Source: Dictyoglomota bacterium
GTDB lineage: Bacteria; Dictyoglomota; Dictyoglomia; Dictyoglomales; Dictyoglomaceae
Direction of reading: 5' to 3'
NCBI GenBank assembly: GCA_029776735.1
Contig: JAKOUL010000117.1
Coordinates: forward strand, 1 to 30,376
Length of the DNA stretch: 30,376 nucleotides
Every line of letters starts with the position of its first letter. Position 1 is the first letter of the stretch. Positions 8,545-17,829 of this stretch are shown one piece after another. The position numbers and the translations under genes were made by a program. The notes under the pieces are model-generated. The model was not told the origin of the DNA and did no database searches. It worked only from the letters and a program-made list of their open reading frames with translations.

Positions 8545-10121
8545 GAATGGAAAAGATTTTTCTTTATGATACTACCTTAAGAGATGGAGCACAAAGTGAA
8601 AGAATATCTTTTTCTTTGGAAGATAAGTTAAGAATTGCACAGAGATTAGATGATTTTGGCATTGATTATATAGAGGGAGGATGGCCTGGCTCAAACCCTA
8701 AAGACTTGAACTTCTTTAAAGGAATTAAGGAAGTTCCTCTCAATCATTCAAAAATCGCTGCATTTGGAAGCACAAGAAGAGCTCAGGTAGCTCCAGAAGA
8801 TGATGCTAACCTTAAAGCTCTTCTTGAAAGTGATACGCCTGTTGTTACTATTTTTGGGAAGAGTTGGAACTTTCATGTTACTGAAGTATTAAGAACTACT
8901 TTGGAAAACAATCTAAAAATGATCTATGACTCAATAAAATATCTTAAATCCCATAATAAGGAAATAATATATGATGCAGAGCATTTCTTTGATGGTTTTA
9001 AAGCAGATCCTGAGTATGCTTTATCTACTTTAGATGCAGCTTGCGAAGGTGGAGCAGATTGCATTGTATTAGCAGATACAAATGGTGGTTCTCTCCCTTG
9101 GGAGATTACAGATATTATAAAAAAAGTAAAAGAAAGGATTAAAATTCCTTTAGGGATACATACTCACAATGATTCCGGGCTTGCTGTAGCAAATACTATT
9201 GTTGCGGTCCAAGAGGGAGCTATTCATATACAAGGCACTATGAATGGATATGGAGAAAGATGTGGTAATGCTAATTTATGTACCATAATTCCTATACTGA
9301 GCTTAAAAATGGGATTAGAGATAATCTCCGATGAAAAGCTTGCACAACTCACAGACCTTTCCCATTGGATTTCAGAGATCGCAAATCTTCCTCCTGACCC
9401 CTCAATGCCTTTTGTAGGAAGAAGTGCTTTTGCTCATAAAGGCGGGGTCCATGTAAATGCTATTTTAAAAAATCAAAAATCTTATGAGCATATAGACCCT
9501 ACAAAGGTTGGAAATAAGAGAAGAATATTAGTGTCAGAACTTTCTGGTACAAGTACTATTGTTTCAAAAGCAAAAGAATTAAATATAAATCTTGATAGGG
9601 ATTCCTCTCTTGCAAAGTTGATCTTAGATAAAGTTAATGTCTTAGAAAATGAAGGGTATTACTTTGAGGGTGCAGAGGCTTCTTTTGAACTATTAATAAG
9701 ACATCTCTTAGGAGAAGAGACAAAACTTTTTGATCTTATTGGTCTAAGAGTTATTGTAGAAAAAATAGGAGAAGAAGGAGAGACAACCACAGAAGCAACC
9801 TTAAAGCTGAAAATAAAAGATAATATAGTACATGTAGCTGCAGAAGGAAATGGCCCTGTTAATGCTCTTGACGAAGCATTAAGAAAAGCTTTGATAGAAT
9901 TTTATCCAGATTTAAAGAATATTCATCTCTCGGATTTCAAAGTAAGAGTACTTAATGGAAATTCTGGAACAGCAGCTAAAGTTAGAGTGTTAATTGACTC
10001 TGCAAATGCAGATGGGGATACTTGGAGTACGGTAGGAGTTTCTCCAAATATTATTGAAGCAAGCTGGGAAGCTCTTGTTCAAAGTATTGAATATGGAATA
10101 CTAAAGAGACGGGAGGTTTAA
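8541..10121 (+). CDS. cimA: (R)-citramalate synthase
   Basis: CimA condenses acetyl-CoA and pyruvate to citramalate, giving a threonine-independent route to 2-oxobutyrate and isoleucine via LeuCD and LeuB. The 526-aa protein has the LeuA-like barrel but the citramalate-type N-terminus [16 protein letters not shown], the metal motif [12 protein letters not shown], and a C-terminal regulatory domain (about 390-520) that in this family senses isoleucine. I chose the TTG at 8541, which overlaps the leuB TGA and sits 6 bases after GGGGG (8530-8534); ATG 8547 is also possible and ATG 8514 is less likely. As last gene of the operon it places isoleucine precursor synthesis under the leucine T-box. 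Its stop overlaps the galK stop from the other strand. Confidence 0.92.
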   Translation: MRMEKIFLYDTTLRDGAQSERISFSLEDKLRIAQRLDDFGIDYIEGGWPGSNPKDLNFFKGIKEVPLNHSKIAAFGSTRRAQVAPEDDANLKALLESDTPVVTIFGKSWNFHVTEVLRTTLENNLKMIYDSIKYLKSHNKEIIYDAEHFFDGFKADPEYALSTLDAACEGGADCIVLADTNGGSLPWEITDIIKKVKERIKIPLGIHTHNDSGLAVANTIVAVQEGAIHIQGTMNGYGERCGNANLCTIIPILSLKMGLEIISDEKLAQLTDLSHWISEIANLPPDPSMPFVGRSAFAHKGGVHVNAILKNQKSYEHIDPTKVGNKRRILVSELSGTSTIVSKAKELNINLDRDSSLAKLILDKVNVLENEGYYFEGAEASFELLIRHLLGEETKLFDLIGLRVIVEKIGEEGETTTEATLKLKIKDNIVHVAAEGNGPVNALDEALRKALIEFYPDLKNIHLSDFKVRVLNGNSGTAAKVRVLIDSANADGDTWSTVGVSPNIIEASWEALVQSIEYGILKRREV

Positions 10122-11260
10122 ATCTCACATACTCCATCTGTTGTTTTTAATACTAATATATCTGGATAAAAACCAAATTTTTCTTTATAACTCTTGGAAA
10201 TTTTTTCATTCCAATCTTCAAGAATATTTAGTGGAACTAAATTTACCGTAGATCCTCCAAAGCCACCTCCGGTCATTCTTGCTGTAAAGGCTCCATATTC
10301 TAATGCTTTTTCTACTAAAAAATCTAACTCTTCGCACGTTACCTCATATAAGTTTTTAAGGCTCATATGAGATTCCAACATGTATTGTGGAAGTTTATCC
10401 CATCTTTCATTTTTTAAATCTCCTACAAAATTTAATACTCTTTTATTTTCATTATAAACATGAGTAACTCTCTCTTTTAATGGGGATGGAAGAACCTCTT
10501 GAGCTAATTTAAAACCTTCCTCATCTAAGTCTCTTAAGGATGAAATATTCAAGTATCTCTTTAAAATTGATAATGCTTCTTCTCCTTCATTTCTTCTGGT
10601 AGAATAGCCCTCTCCTGCAATAGAATGTTTTACTTTTGTATCTACTACTATTAAGCTTAAATCTTTCTTTTCTATATCAAAAGGCACATATTCATAAGAG
10701 AGTGTCATGGTATCAATAAGAAGTGCTGTTTTTTCTTTACTAAAGGTGGTAATAAATTGATCCATAATTCCACACTTTGCCCCAACAAAATTATTCTCTG
10801 CCCTTTGGGATAATTTTGCTATCTCTTTTTTATCTATGTGAAGACCAAAATACTCACTTATTCCATAGGCAACTGATACTTCATAGGCTGCAGAGCTGGA
10901 AAGTCCAGCTCCCATTGGGATATTACTATAAATATATCCATCAAAATAAGGAATTTTACCTTTTAAATTAGTAATCTCTAAAATAACTCCCTGAAGGTAG
11001 TTTACCCAAGCTTTTTCATAAGTATAGGAAAGATTTTCATAGTTAAATTCATAGACTTCAAAAAAGTTTTCTGAAAATATTTTAAAGCTATTTTTATTAT
11101 TCTTTCTAATATAGAAATAAAAGAATCTATCTATACCTATAGGAAGCACAAAACCAAAATGATAATCAGTATGTTCCCCAATTAAATTTACTCTTCCTGG
11201 AGCACGAAAGCCTCTAAAATCTTTTGAATCTCCAAAGACCTTTTTAATATTTTCCTTCAT
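10118..11260 (-). CDS. galK: Galactokinase
   Basis: GalK phosphorylates galactose to galactose 1-phosphate in the Leloir pathway. The 380-aa product is a complete GHMP kinase with the galactokinase signature RVNLIGEHTDYHFGFVLP near the N-terminus, the ATP loop PMGAGLSSSAAYEV, a central CGIMDQF segment with the catalytic Asp, and the C-terminal motif RMTGGGFGGSTVNL. ATG 11260 is preferred because AGAGGG lies about 7 bases upstream; a TTG at 11266 is in frame. It overlaps the end of galT, and its stop codon overlaps that of cimA by two bases, leaving no intergenic space for a terminator. Confidence 0.95.
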   Translation of the reverse strand: MKENIKKVFGDSKDFRGFRAPGRVNLIGEHTDYHFGFVLPIGIDRFFYFYIRKNNKNSFKIFSENFFEVYEFNYENLSYTYEKAWVNYLQGVILEITNLKGKIPYFDGYIYSNIPMGAGLSSSAAYEVSVAYGISEYFGLHIDKKEIAKLSQRAENNFVGAKCGIMDQFITTFSKEKTALLIDTMTLSYEYVPFDIEKKDLSLIVVDTKVKHSIAGEGYSTRRNEGEEALSILKRYLNISSLRDLDEEGFKLAQEVLPSPLKERVTHVYNENKRVLNFVGDLKNERWDKLPQYMLESHMSLKNLYEVTCEELDFLVEKALEYGAFTARMTGGGFGGSTVNLVPLNILEDWNEKISKSYKEKFGFYPDILVLKTTDGVCEI

Positions 11261-12224
11261 TTTCAAGCCCTCTTAAACTTTCTCTTAAAAGTTCTGCAGA
11301 TTCCTCTGGAGGCAAAGGATTTATAAAAGTTCCTGTTCCAGACTCTACACTGGCAAGATATTTTATCTTATCCTTATCTCTGTGAAGAGAATAAAATTCT
11401 ATATGGAAATGATAATGGGGATATTCTCCTTTAACTGGTTTTTGATGGAAGACCATCATATAGGAAAAATTAAAGCCATAGACATTATCATAAGCTTTGG
11501 TAATTTTTTGTATAATCTCAGCTAAATACATCTTTTCAGCATATGTCATTTCAGGAAGAGAGCCTAAGTGTCTTTTAGAGTATATATGTAGTTCAAAAGG
11601 ATATCTACCATAAAAGGGTATAAAAGCGACAAAGTATTTATTTTCATATATGATCCTTTTTTGCTCTGAGAGCTCAGTATCTAATATAGAACAAAAAAGG
11701 CATTTCTGCTTCTCCTCATAAAATTCAGAACTGGCATTGATTTCCTTCTCAATAATAGGAGGAATAAAAGGAAAGGCATATATCTGACCATGAGGATGAT
11801 GTAAACTTACTCCTATAATCTCTCCCCGGTTCTCAAAAATAAAGACATACTTTATAAAATCATGACTACCTAAGTCTTTGTATCTATCTTCCCATACTAA
11901 TACTAATTTTTCAATCTGCTCTAAGGGCATACGAGACATAGAAGAATCATGATCCATAGTATAAAGCACTACTTCACAAATTCCTTTTCCACCTTCTAAC
12001 TTATAAATCTCATCTTCCCATGGCACTATGTCAGGGGTTTCTTTAGTAAGAGAAGGATATCTATTTTCAAAAACAGCAATATCAAAAGGATTTGGCACCT
12101 CCACTCCTCCATAGCATAAAGGACAAGCCTTCCTTGCTGGGAGAACAGGTCTCTCTTGAACTTTTCCTGCTACTATAACCCATTCTTTAAGAAATGGATG
12201 CCACCTTAGTTCACTACTGCTCAT
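11244..12224 (-). CDS. galT: Galactose-1-phosphate uridylyltransferase
   Basis: GalT transfers UMP from UDP-glucose to galactose 1-phosphate. The 326-aa protein shows the N-terminal zinc-type pair CPLC, the catalytic HIT-like motif HHPHGQIYAFPF with the nucleophilic His between Pro and Gly-Gln, and the second metal cluster HYHFHIEFY. An in-frame ATG lies at 12251, but the ATG at 12224 follows GGAGG by 9 bases and gives the usual start SSSELRWHP. It overlaps the 3' end of the 33-aa ORF and precedes galK, with which it acts. galE and a galactose regulator are not in the window. Confidence 0.94.
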   Translation of the reverse strand: MSSSELRWHPFLKEWVIVAGKVQERPVLPARKACPLCYGGVEVPNPFDIAVFENRYPSLTKETPDIVPWEDEIYKLEGGKGICEVVLYTMDHDSSMSRMPLEQIEKLVLVWEDRYKDLGSHDFIKYVFIFENRGEIIGVSLHHPHGQIYAFPFIPPIIEKEINASSEFYEEKQKCLFCSILDTELSEQKRIIYENKYFVAFIPFYGRYPFELHIYSKRHLGSLPEMTYAEKMYLAEIIQKITKAYDNVYGFNFSYMMVFHQKPVKGEYPHYHFHIEFYSLHRDKDKIKYLASVESGTGTFINPLPPEESAELLRESLRGLENEGKY

Positions 12225-12315
12225 TAGCTTCTTCCTCCAACTCAAATTCATAATAATACATTAATCTTCCATCATCTTTAACTTCTAATTTCTTTTCCAT
12301 CTTCCACTTTCTCAT
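12214..12315 (-). CDS. 33-aa small protein of unknown function upstream of galT
   Basis: The frame MRKWKMEKKLEV... ends with DDGRLMYYYEFELEEE and a short tail. It starts with ATG 12315, preceded by a strong AAGGAGGGAG Shine-Dalgarno, and lies between dxr (15-base gap) and galT (11-base overlap). The Shine-Dalgarno is better than that of many neighbours and is too far from galT to serve it directly. The protein is charged, basic at the N-terminus and acidic at the C-terminus, with a Tyr-rich beta-like core and no membrane segment. I do not recognise a family. It may be a functional microprotein or a leader ORF that couples translation into galT, whose own Shine-Dalgarno lies inside it. Confidence 0.65.
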   Translation of the reverse strand: MRKWKMEKKLEVKDDGRLMYYYEFELEEEANEQ

Positions 12316-12330
12316 AAATCTCCCTCCTTT

Positions 12331-13464
12331 TTAATATCTTATTTTTTCTTTTACTTGTTCTCCGACCCATTTTGCCAAAAATTCCAACATTTCTAAGTCT
12401 TCTAAATCTTTTGGACCTTTCCAATCTTCAATAATGTTTTCAAGTAAAGGTATAATCTCCTTAAATTTAATTTTACCTTTTAAAAATAAATCAACCAATA
12501 TTTCATCGCCAATAGCAAATATAGCAGGATATACCCCTCCCATACTTCCTACATTATAGGCTAAATCAAGTCCCGGGAATTTTTCTAAATCTACATCATA
12601 GAATTGCAGCTCTTTTTGGGATAAGCTTAGGAAAGAGAAGGAATTATTTATCCTTTGAGGATAACTTAGTGCATATTGAATAGGTATTTTCATATCAGTA
12701 GGAGCCATATGAGCAATAAAGCTTCCGTCTTTTAACTCTATTAGTCCATGAACAATACTTTGTGGATGTATTAATACTTTTATGGCACTATAGGGAAAAC
12801 CAAAGAAAAAATGAGCCTCTATAACTTCCAATCCTTTATTAATAAGATTGGCAGAATCTATTGTCGTCTTTCTTCCCATATTCCAAGTAGGATGTTTCAA
12901 TACATCTTCTAAAGTTGCATTTTCTAAGTATTCTTTTGGTTTATTCCAGAATGGACCACCTGAAGCAGTGAGAAAAATATTTTTAATTTCTCTTTTCTTA
13001 AAGGTATTAACAAGTTGAAAGAGGGTACTATGTTCACTGTCTATGGGTATAAGTTTTGTTTTTGATTTTTTAAGCCATTCTTTAATTAGTTCTCCACATG
13101 ATACGATGACTTCTTTGGTAGCTATAGCTATATCCTTCTCCTCTTCTATTGCCTTTTTTGTAGGATAGATAGCTTCTATTCCTGAAATAGCCATCACTAT
13201 TAAATCTGAATCAATGCTTGCTAATTCTTCTAATCCTTCTCTTCCATAAAATATTTTTGGGTTATAAGAAAGAGTTAAAGGTTTCTTTTCATAAATAGCA
13301 AGATATGGAGGTTTAAACTCTTCTGCAAAATCTGTTAAAATTTTGACATTTTCTTTTACTGAAATTCCAACGAGCTCAAATCTATGAGAATTCTTTCTAA
13401 TAACTTCTATCGTTTGTTTTCCTATAGAACCTGAAACCCCAAAAATTATGACTTTCTTTTTCAT
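12331..13464 (-). CDS. dxr: 1-deoxy-D-xylulose-5-phosphate reductoisomerase
   Basis: Dxr catalyses the NADPH-dependent second step of the MEP isoprenoid pathway. The 377-aa protein has the N-terminal nucleotide motif GVSGSIGKQT, the metal and substrate region DSEHSTLFQL, ASGGPFW, and the flexible-loop and binding motif PTWNMGRKTTIDSANLINKGLE. The C-terminal alpha domain has normal length. The start at 13464 overlaps the cdsA stop by four bases. It lies in the common bacterial order uppS-cdsA-dxr and supplies precursors that UppS elongates. In many bacteria rseP follows dxr; here the 33-aa ORF and gal genes do. Confidence 0.96.
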   Translation of the reverse strand: MKKKVIIFGVSGSIGKQTIEVIRKNSHRFELVGISVKENVKILTDFAEEFKPPYLAIYEKKPLTLSYNPKIFYGREGLEELASIDSDLIVMAISGIEAIYPTKKAIEEEKDIAIATKEVIVSCGELIKEWLKKSKTKLIPIDSEHSTLFQLVNTFKKREIKNIFLTASGGPFWNKPKEYLENATLEDVLKHPTWNMGRKTTIDSANLINKGLEVIEAHFFFGFPYSAIKVLIHPQSIVHGLIELKDGSFIAHMAPTDMKIPIQYALSYPQRINNSFSFLSLSQKELQFYDVDLEKFPGLDLAYNVGSMGGVYPAIFAIGDEILVDLFLKGKIKFKEIIPLLENIIEDWKGPKDLEDLEMLEFLAKWVGEQVKEKIRY

Positions 13465-14243
13465 ATAATTTGAAACATAGATAACAAATAATATGCTGTG
13501 GGGACCATAAATAATAAACTATCAAATCTATCTAAGATTCCTCCATGCCCTGGAAGAAGAGAAGAAGAGTCTTTTACCCCTATCTCTCTTTTTAACATAG
13601 ACTCTACTAAATCACCAAGCTGCCCTATTATTCCCAAAGAAAGACCTAAAATAATAGAAACAATATGTCTTTGATGATATATATTCCCAAGTATTAATGA
13701 AAAGATTAGTGCAGAAAAAACTGCTGCTAAGGTTCCCTCTACAGTTTTATTAGGACTTATAGATGGTGCCAGTTTATGCTTTCCTAAAAGCTTTCCAATG
13801 AAAAAAGCGCAAGAATCGCTTATCCAGGTTAATATCAAGACGTAATATGTGAAAATTTCCCCAAATTGGAGTTTTCTAATCAATAGAATATATCCAATGA
13901 GAAATGGAATATAAAAGAATCCAAGAAAAGTGAGAGAAATATCAACGATAGAACGTTTTTTATTTACTAATTCATAAATAAAAATGGTTAAAATTAAAAT
14001 AGGTAAAAGAAATTTATATGCCCATGCACCTTCTAAATATAGAGCAACCAGATATAAGAATCCTAAAGCTATGCCTTCTAAATTAAGCGGTCTATAACCA
14101 CGTTTCTCTAATAGATTATAAAATTCAAATAACCCAAAACATGCAATAGCCTCAATCAAAATAAAAAAGACCTGATCTCCTAAGTGAACGATCCATAGTA
14201 TTAAAGGAACCCCCCAAAGTGCTGTTAGGATTCTTTTAAGCAT
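13461..14243 (-). CDS. cdsA: Phosphatidate cytidylyltransferase
   Basis: CdsA makes CDP-diacylglycerol from phosphatidate and CTP at the membrane. The 260-aa product is mostly hydrophobic with several predicted membrane spans and bears the family signature near the C-terminus: SPNKTVEGTLAA, GQLGDLVESMLKRE, GVKDSSSLLPGHGGILDRFDSL. The start overlaps the uppS stop by eight bases, and its own stop overlaps dxr. The placement between uppS and dxr is standard. Confidence 0.95.
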   Translation of the reverse strand: MLKRILTALWGVPLILWIVHLGDQVFFILIEAIACFGLFEFYNLLEKRGYRPLNLEGIALGFLYLVALYLEGAWAYKFLLPILILTIFIYELVNKKRSIVDISLTFLGFFYIPFLIGYILLIRKLQFGEIFTYYVLILTWISDSCAFFIGKLLGKHKLAPSISPNKTVEGTLAAVFSALIFSLILGNIYHQRHIVSIILGLSLGIIGQLGDLVESMLKREIGVKDSSSLLPGHGGILDRFDSLLFMVPTAYYLLSMFQII

Positions 14244-14964
14244 TGTCTTCTAAGCCACCAAATCTTCTCTTTCTTTTTGAGTATTCAATACAAGCTGCTT
14301 TTAGATCCTCCTCATTAAAGTCAGGCCAATATTTAGGGGTAAACCAGATCTCTGTATAAGCTAATTGCCAAAGCATAAAATTACTAATTCTATATTCCCC
14401 ACTTGTTCTTATAAGAAAATCAGGATCGGGAAGATCGGAGGTAGAAAGATACTTTGAAAAACTTTTGGTGTCTATAGAGTTTAAAGATATCTTTTCTTTT
14501 TTTACATCCTCAATGATTTTTTTTGCAGCTTCTACGATATCCCATCTTCCCCCATAGTTAATAGCAACAGTCAAAATATGATTCTCTCCATGCTTTGTCT
14601 CTTCTAAGGCATATTTAATTCTTCTTTGTAGATAAGGAGGAAGAGCAGTTATATCTCCTATAATTTTTAACTTTATATGATTTTCAATGAGTTTATCTTT
14701 AAACTTATCTATACTTTCATCAAGAATCTGCATTAAACCTTCAACTTCTTCTCTGGGTCTTTTCCAATTTTCAGTTGAGAAAGCAAAAAAGGTAAGATAT
14801 TGAATTCCCCAGTTAAATGCAACCTCAGAGATTTTTTCTACAACCAATGAACCTTCTTTATGCCCCATAATTCTTGGAAGGTTTCTCTCTTTTGCCCATC
14901 TACCATTACCATCCATTATAAAAGCGATATGCTTAGGAAGTTTTTCTTTTGGAATCTCTATCAT
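14236..14964 (-). CDS. uppS: Undecaprenyl diphosphate synthase (cis-prenyltransferase)
   Basis: UppS extends farnesyl diphosphate with isopentenyl diphosphate to the C55 lipid carrier of cell-wall synthesis. The 242-aa protein has the diagnostic HIAFIMDGNGRWAKERNLPR with catalytic Asp18, the FAFSTENWKRP segment, and the C-terminal DLLIRTSGE-like motif (here DFLIRTSGEYRISNF) followed by LAYTEIWFTPKYWPDF. Its ATG directly follows the TAA of the 64-aa ORF. It belongs to the cis-prenyltransferase family; product chain length cannot be read from sequence alone. Confidence 0.95.
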   Translation of the reverse strand: MIEIPKEKLPKHIAFIMDGNGRWAKERNLPRIMGHKEGSLVVEKISEVAFNWGIQYLTFFAFSTENWKRPREEVEGLMQILDESIDKFKDKLIENHIKLKIIGDITALPPYLQRRIKYALEETKHGENHILTVAINYGGRWDIVEAAKKIIEDVKKEKISLNSIDTKSFSKYLSTSDLPDPDFLIRTSGEYRISNFMLWQLAYTEIWFTPKYWPDFNEEDLKAACIEYSKRKRRFGGLEDNA

Positions 14965-15159
14965 TTATTTAGCTCTCTCTTGATAGTTTTCATAGCTTAA
15001 CACAAAATACCATTTCCCGTTTTTAAATTTTTCTGAGATTATTCTTAACCCTCCAAAAGCCTCATTTGTATGCGAAATAAAGTTTAGCTCATAATCAATA
15101 TTTTCTTCGCCGATTTCTTCTAATACTTCTTCAAAAATCTTTCCTAAAAAAGTTCCCAT
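14965..15159 (-). CDS. 64-aa conserved-looking hypothetical protein between frr and uppS
   Basis: The 64-aa frame starts at ATG 15159, two bases after the frr stop, and ends directly against the uppS ATG (TAAATG). It therefore fills the gap between two well-defined operon genes exactly, which supports its being translated. The N-terminal third is acidic and helix-like (KIFEEVLEEIGEENIDYEL); the rest looks beta-like with GGLRIISEKFKNGKWYFVL. It has no membrane segment and no cysteines. There is no strong Shine-Dalgarno, so translation probably depends on coupling from frr. I do not recognise a family and assign no function. Confidence 0.7.
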   Translation of the reverse strand: MGTFLGKIFEEVLEEIGEENIDYELNFISHTNEAFGGLRIISEKFKNGKWYFVLSYENYQERAK

Positions 15160-15161
15160 TT

Positions 15162-15719
15162 TTAAATTTCCATGATTTCTTTTTCTTTTATTTCAACTAA
15201 TTTTTCTATTTCATTGATGAACTTATCTGTTAATTTTTGAAGCTCTTCTTGAAGGTGAAAAAACTCATCTTCTGAAATTTTCCCATCAGTCTTTTCTTTT
15301 TTGAAAATTTCTAAGTAATCTCTTCTTATATTCCTTATAGCAACTCTTCCTGTTTCTGCTTCTTTATGTACAACTTTAACCAACTCTTTTCTGCGTTCTT
15401 CTGTAAGAGGTGGAAAATTTACTCTTATTACTTGCCCATCATTTTGTGGAGTAAGCCCTAAATTTGATTTTAAAATAGCTTTTTCTATATCTCCTAAAAT
15501 ATTCCTATCCCACGGTTGAATCATAATCATTCTTCCCTCTGCAATTTTCAGAGTTGCTACCTGATTTAAAGGCATTATACTTCCATAATAAGAAACTTTA
15601 ATTTCGTCAAAAATTCCAATAGAAGGTTTCCCTGTTCTTATTCCCTGAAATTCTTTTTTTATTGCCTCCACTGCCCTTTTCATCTTCTCTTCTATCTCTT
15701 TAAAATGCTCTTTACCCAT
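15162..15719 (-). CDS. frr: Ribosome recycling factor
   Basis: RRF, with EF-G, splits post-termination ribosomes. The 185-aa product has exactly the usual length and the typical motifs [10 protein letters not shown], the central [14 protein letters not shown] and [10 protein letters not shown], and the C-terminal three-helix segment with [13 protein letters not shown]. An in-frame ATG at 15734 would overlap pyrH more; ATG 15719 is preferred because a G-run lies about 7 bases upstream and the resulting N-terminus matches the family. It overlaps the pyrH end by eight bases, in the standard rpsB-tsf-pyrH-frr order. Confidence 0.96.
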   Translation of the reverse strand: MGKEHFKEIEEKMKRAVEAIKKEFQGIRTGKPSIGIFDEIKVSYYGSIMPLNQVATLKIAEGRMIMIQPWDRNILGDIEKAILKSNLGLTPQNDGQVIRVNFPPLTEERRKELVKVVHKEAETGRVAIRNIRRDYLEIFKKEKTDGKISEDEFFHLQEELQKLTDKFINEIEKLVEIKEKEIMEI

Positions 15720-16461
15720 TCTCCATCCCCCCATCAGGTATGATTTTCACATCTCCTATATATGTGCCAACTTTCTCGCCAAGGATAACCTTTTTTAAAT
15801 TTCCTCTTGTAGACATATTGAATACTATTATTGGTATTTTATTATCCATGCACAAAGAGACCGCTGTGGCATCTAAGACTTCTAATCTAAGTTTTAAAAA
15901 TTCCATTGGTTCTATAGAATCAAATTTCTCTGCATCAGAATGTTTTAATGGATCTTTATTGTAGACACCATCTACTTTTGTTTCTTTTAATATAACTTCT
16001 GCTCTAATCTCTGCAGCCCTTAAAGCCGCAGCTGTATCTGTAGAAAAGAATGGGTTTCCAGTACCTGCTGCAAATATTACTACTCTACCCTTCTCTAAAT
16101 GTCTTATGGCTTTTCTTCTTATAAATGGTTCTGCTATTTGCCTCATTTCTATTCCTGTTTGTACTCTTGTAACCACATCTATTTTCTCCAAGGAGTCTTG
16201 AAGAGCAAGAGCATTGATAGTTGTAGCTAACATTCCCATATAATCTGCTGTAACTCTATCAATCCCTAAAACCTTACTTTCTCTTCCCCTAAAGAAGTTT
16301 CCCCCTCCTACTACCACGCCTATTTCTATCCCAAGATCATGCACTTCTTTTATATCTTCCGCAATACTTCTTATACTATCTGGATTTAAACCAAATCCTT
16401 GTTCCCCACTAAAAGATTCTCCGCTAATTTTTAGAAGAATCCTTTTATATTTGGGGCTCAT
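15712..16461 (-). CDS. pyrH: Uridylate kinase (UMP kinase)
   Basis: PyrH phosphorylates UMP to UDP and belongs to the amino-acid kinase fold, not the P-loop kinases. The 249-aa protein shows [13 protein letters not shown], the glycine loop [28 protein letters not shown], and [17 protein letters not shown], with a [10 protein letters not shown] metal/nucleotide segment. GGAGAGGAG precedes the ATG. Only three bases separate it from tsf. It is a hexamer in the known family and usually controlled by UTP and GTP. Confidence 0.96.
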   Translation of the reverse strand: MSPKYKRILLKISGESFSGEQGFGLNPDSIRSIAEDIKEVHDLGIEIGVVVGGGNFFRGRESKVLGIDRVTADYMGMLATTINALALQDSLEKIDVVTRVQTGIEMRQIAEPFIRRKAIRHLEKGRVVIFAAGTGNPFFSTDTAAALRAAEIRAEVILKETKVDGVYNKDPLKHSDAEKFDSIEPMEFLKLRLEVLDATAVSLCMDNKIPIIVFNMSTRGNLKKVILGEKVGTYIGDVKIIPDGGMENG

Positions 16462-16464
16462 AGT

Positions 16465-17061
16465 TTACTCCTCTCCTACAACAAATCTTGAAAATCTCCT
16501 AACTACTATATTCTCACCAAGTTTTGCAATTTCTTCTGTAATTAAATCCTTCACCTTTACCTCAGGATTCCTCACAAACGGTTGTTCTAATAAGCATACT
16601 TCCTCATAAAATTTTTCTATTTTTCCATCTATTATTTTTTCAATGACTGCTTCTGGTTTTCCTTCATTCTTAAGTTGGGTTCTGTATATTTCTCTTTCTC
16701 TTTCAATAACCTCTGGTGGTACATCTTCTTTGCTTACATATAATGGATTCATACCAGCAATCTGAAGTGCAATATCTTTTGCTAATTTTTTAAATTCGTC
16801 AGTTCTTGCTACAAAATCGGTCTCACAGTTAACCTCAACTAAAACTCCTAACTTTTCACCTGTATGAACATATGCCTCTATAACTCCCTCTTTAGCAACA
16901 CGGGATGCCTTCTTTGCGGCCTTAACTACACCTTTTTCTCTAAGAATTATAACTGCTTTTTCTATATCCCCACCCGCTTCTTCAAGAGCTTTTTTAACTT
17001 CCATTACACCAGCGCCAGTTCTTTCTCTTAATTCTTTTATCATTTCAATTGTTATATCCAT
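16465..17061 (-). CDS. tsf: Elongation factor Ts
   Basis: EF-Ts exchanges GDP for GTP on EF-Tu. At 198 aa this is the short form also seen in Thermotoga-like thermophiles, compared with about 280 aa in E. coli. The N-terminal UBA-like domain reads [19 protein letters not shown], and the core motif [20 protein letters not shown] contains the residues that enter EF-Tu. AGGAGG lies between rpsB and the ATG. The C-terminal hairpin module of longer homologues is missing, which is normal for this form. Confidence 0.96.
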   Translation of the reverse strand: MDITIEMIKELRERTGAGVMEVKKALEEAGGDIEKAVIILREKGVVKAAKKASRVAKEGVIEAYVHTGEKLGVLVEVNCETDFVARTDEFKKLAKDIALQIAGMNPLYVSKEDVPPEVIEREREIYRTQLKNEGKPEAVIEKIIDGKIEKFYEEVCLLEQPFVRNPEVKVKDLITEEIAKLGENIVVRRFSRFVVGEE

Positions 17062-17082
17062 ATTTACTTAACCTCCTAAATT

Positions 17083-17829
17083 TTACTCTGCAGAAATTTC
17101 TGATGTTAAATCTTCTTCCTTAGCTTGGAATTCTAAGTCTTTCTCTCTTAAGCTTCTTCCCTCTAAAATTGCATCTGCAATTTTAGAGGTTAGAAGTTTT
17201 ATAGCACGAATAGCATCATCGTTTCCAGGAATTGGGTATGTGACGACTTCAGGATCACAATTGGTATCTACGATAGCTATGATGGGAATACCCAATCTAT
17301 TTGCTTCTCTTACCGCTATCTCTTCTCTTTTTGGATCCACAATATATATTACATCTGGAACCCTTTCAATTCCTCTAACCCCCTCAAAAACTTTTACCAA
17401 TTTTTCTAACTCTCGGTTAAGTCTTGAAGCTTGTTTTTTAGGAAGTTTCTCAAAATAACCATTATTTTTCATCTCTTCAAGCTGAACCATATAATCAATT
17501 CTGGGTTTTATAGTGCTAAAGTTTGTCAACATTCCCCCAAGCCATCTAAAAGTTACGTAATAGGCACCACACCTTTTAGCCTCTTCTTCCATTGTTTGTT
17601 GAGCTTGTTTCTTTGTACCCAAAAAAAGAAATGTTTTACCTTCCTTAGCTTGGTCTTTAACAAATTCATATGCCTTTTCTAACTCTAATAAAGTTTTTTG
17701 AAGATCAATAATGTGAATTCCATTTCTTTCTGAGAAGATATAATCCTTCATCTTTGGACACCATCTTTTAGTTTGATGTCCAAAATGAACACCTGCTTCT
17801 AAAAGCTGTTTCATTACTATATGTGCCAT
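17083..17829 (-). CDS. rpsB: 30S ribosomal protein S2
   Basis: S2 binds the head and body junction of the small subunit. The 248-aa protein has the family starts [21 protein letters not shown] and [12 protein letters not shown], the middle [13 protein letters not shown] segment, and [37 protein letters not shown] precedes the ATG. It is the first gene of the minus-strand operon and follows a structured leader of about 110 bases. S2 represses its own operon in E. coli; whether that occurs here is inference. Confidence 0.97.
   Translation of the reverse strand: MAHIVMKQLLEAGVHFGHQTKRWCPKMKDYIFSERNGIHIIDLQKTLLELEKAYEFVKDQAKEGKTFLFLGTKKQAQQTMEEEAKRCGAYYVTFRWLGGMLTNFSTIKPRIDYMVQLEEMKNNGYFEKLPKKQASRLNRELEKLVKVFEGVRGIERVPDVIYIVDPKREEIAVREANRLGIPIIAIVDTNCDPEVVTYPIPGNDDAIRAIKLLTSKIADAILEGRSLREKDLEFQAKEEDLTSEISAE

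Noticed and set aside
8514..8546. Longer cimA N-terminus from ATG 8514
   Set aside because: It would overlap leuB by 31 bases, lacks a well-placed Shine-Dalgarno, and adds residues before the conserved family start.
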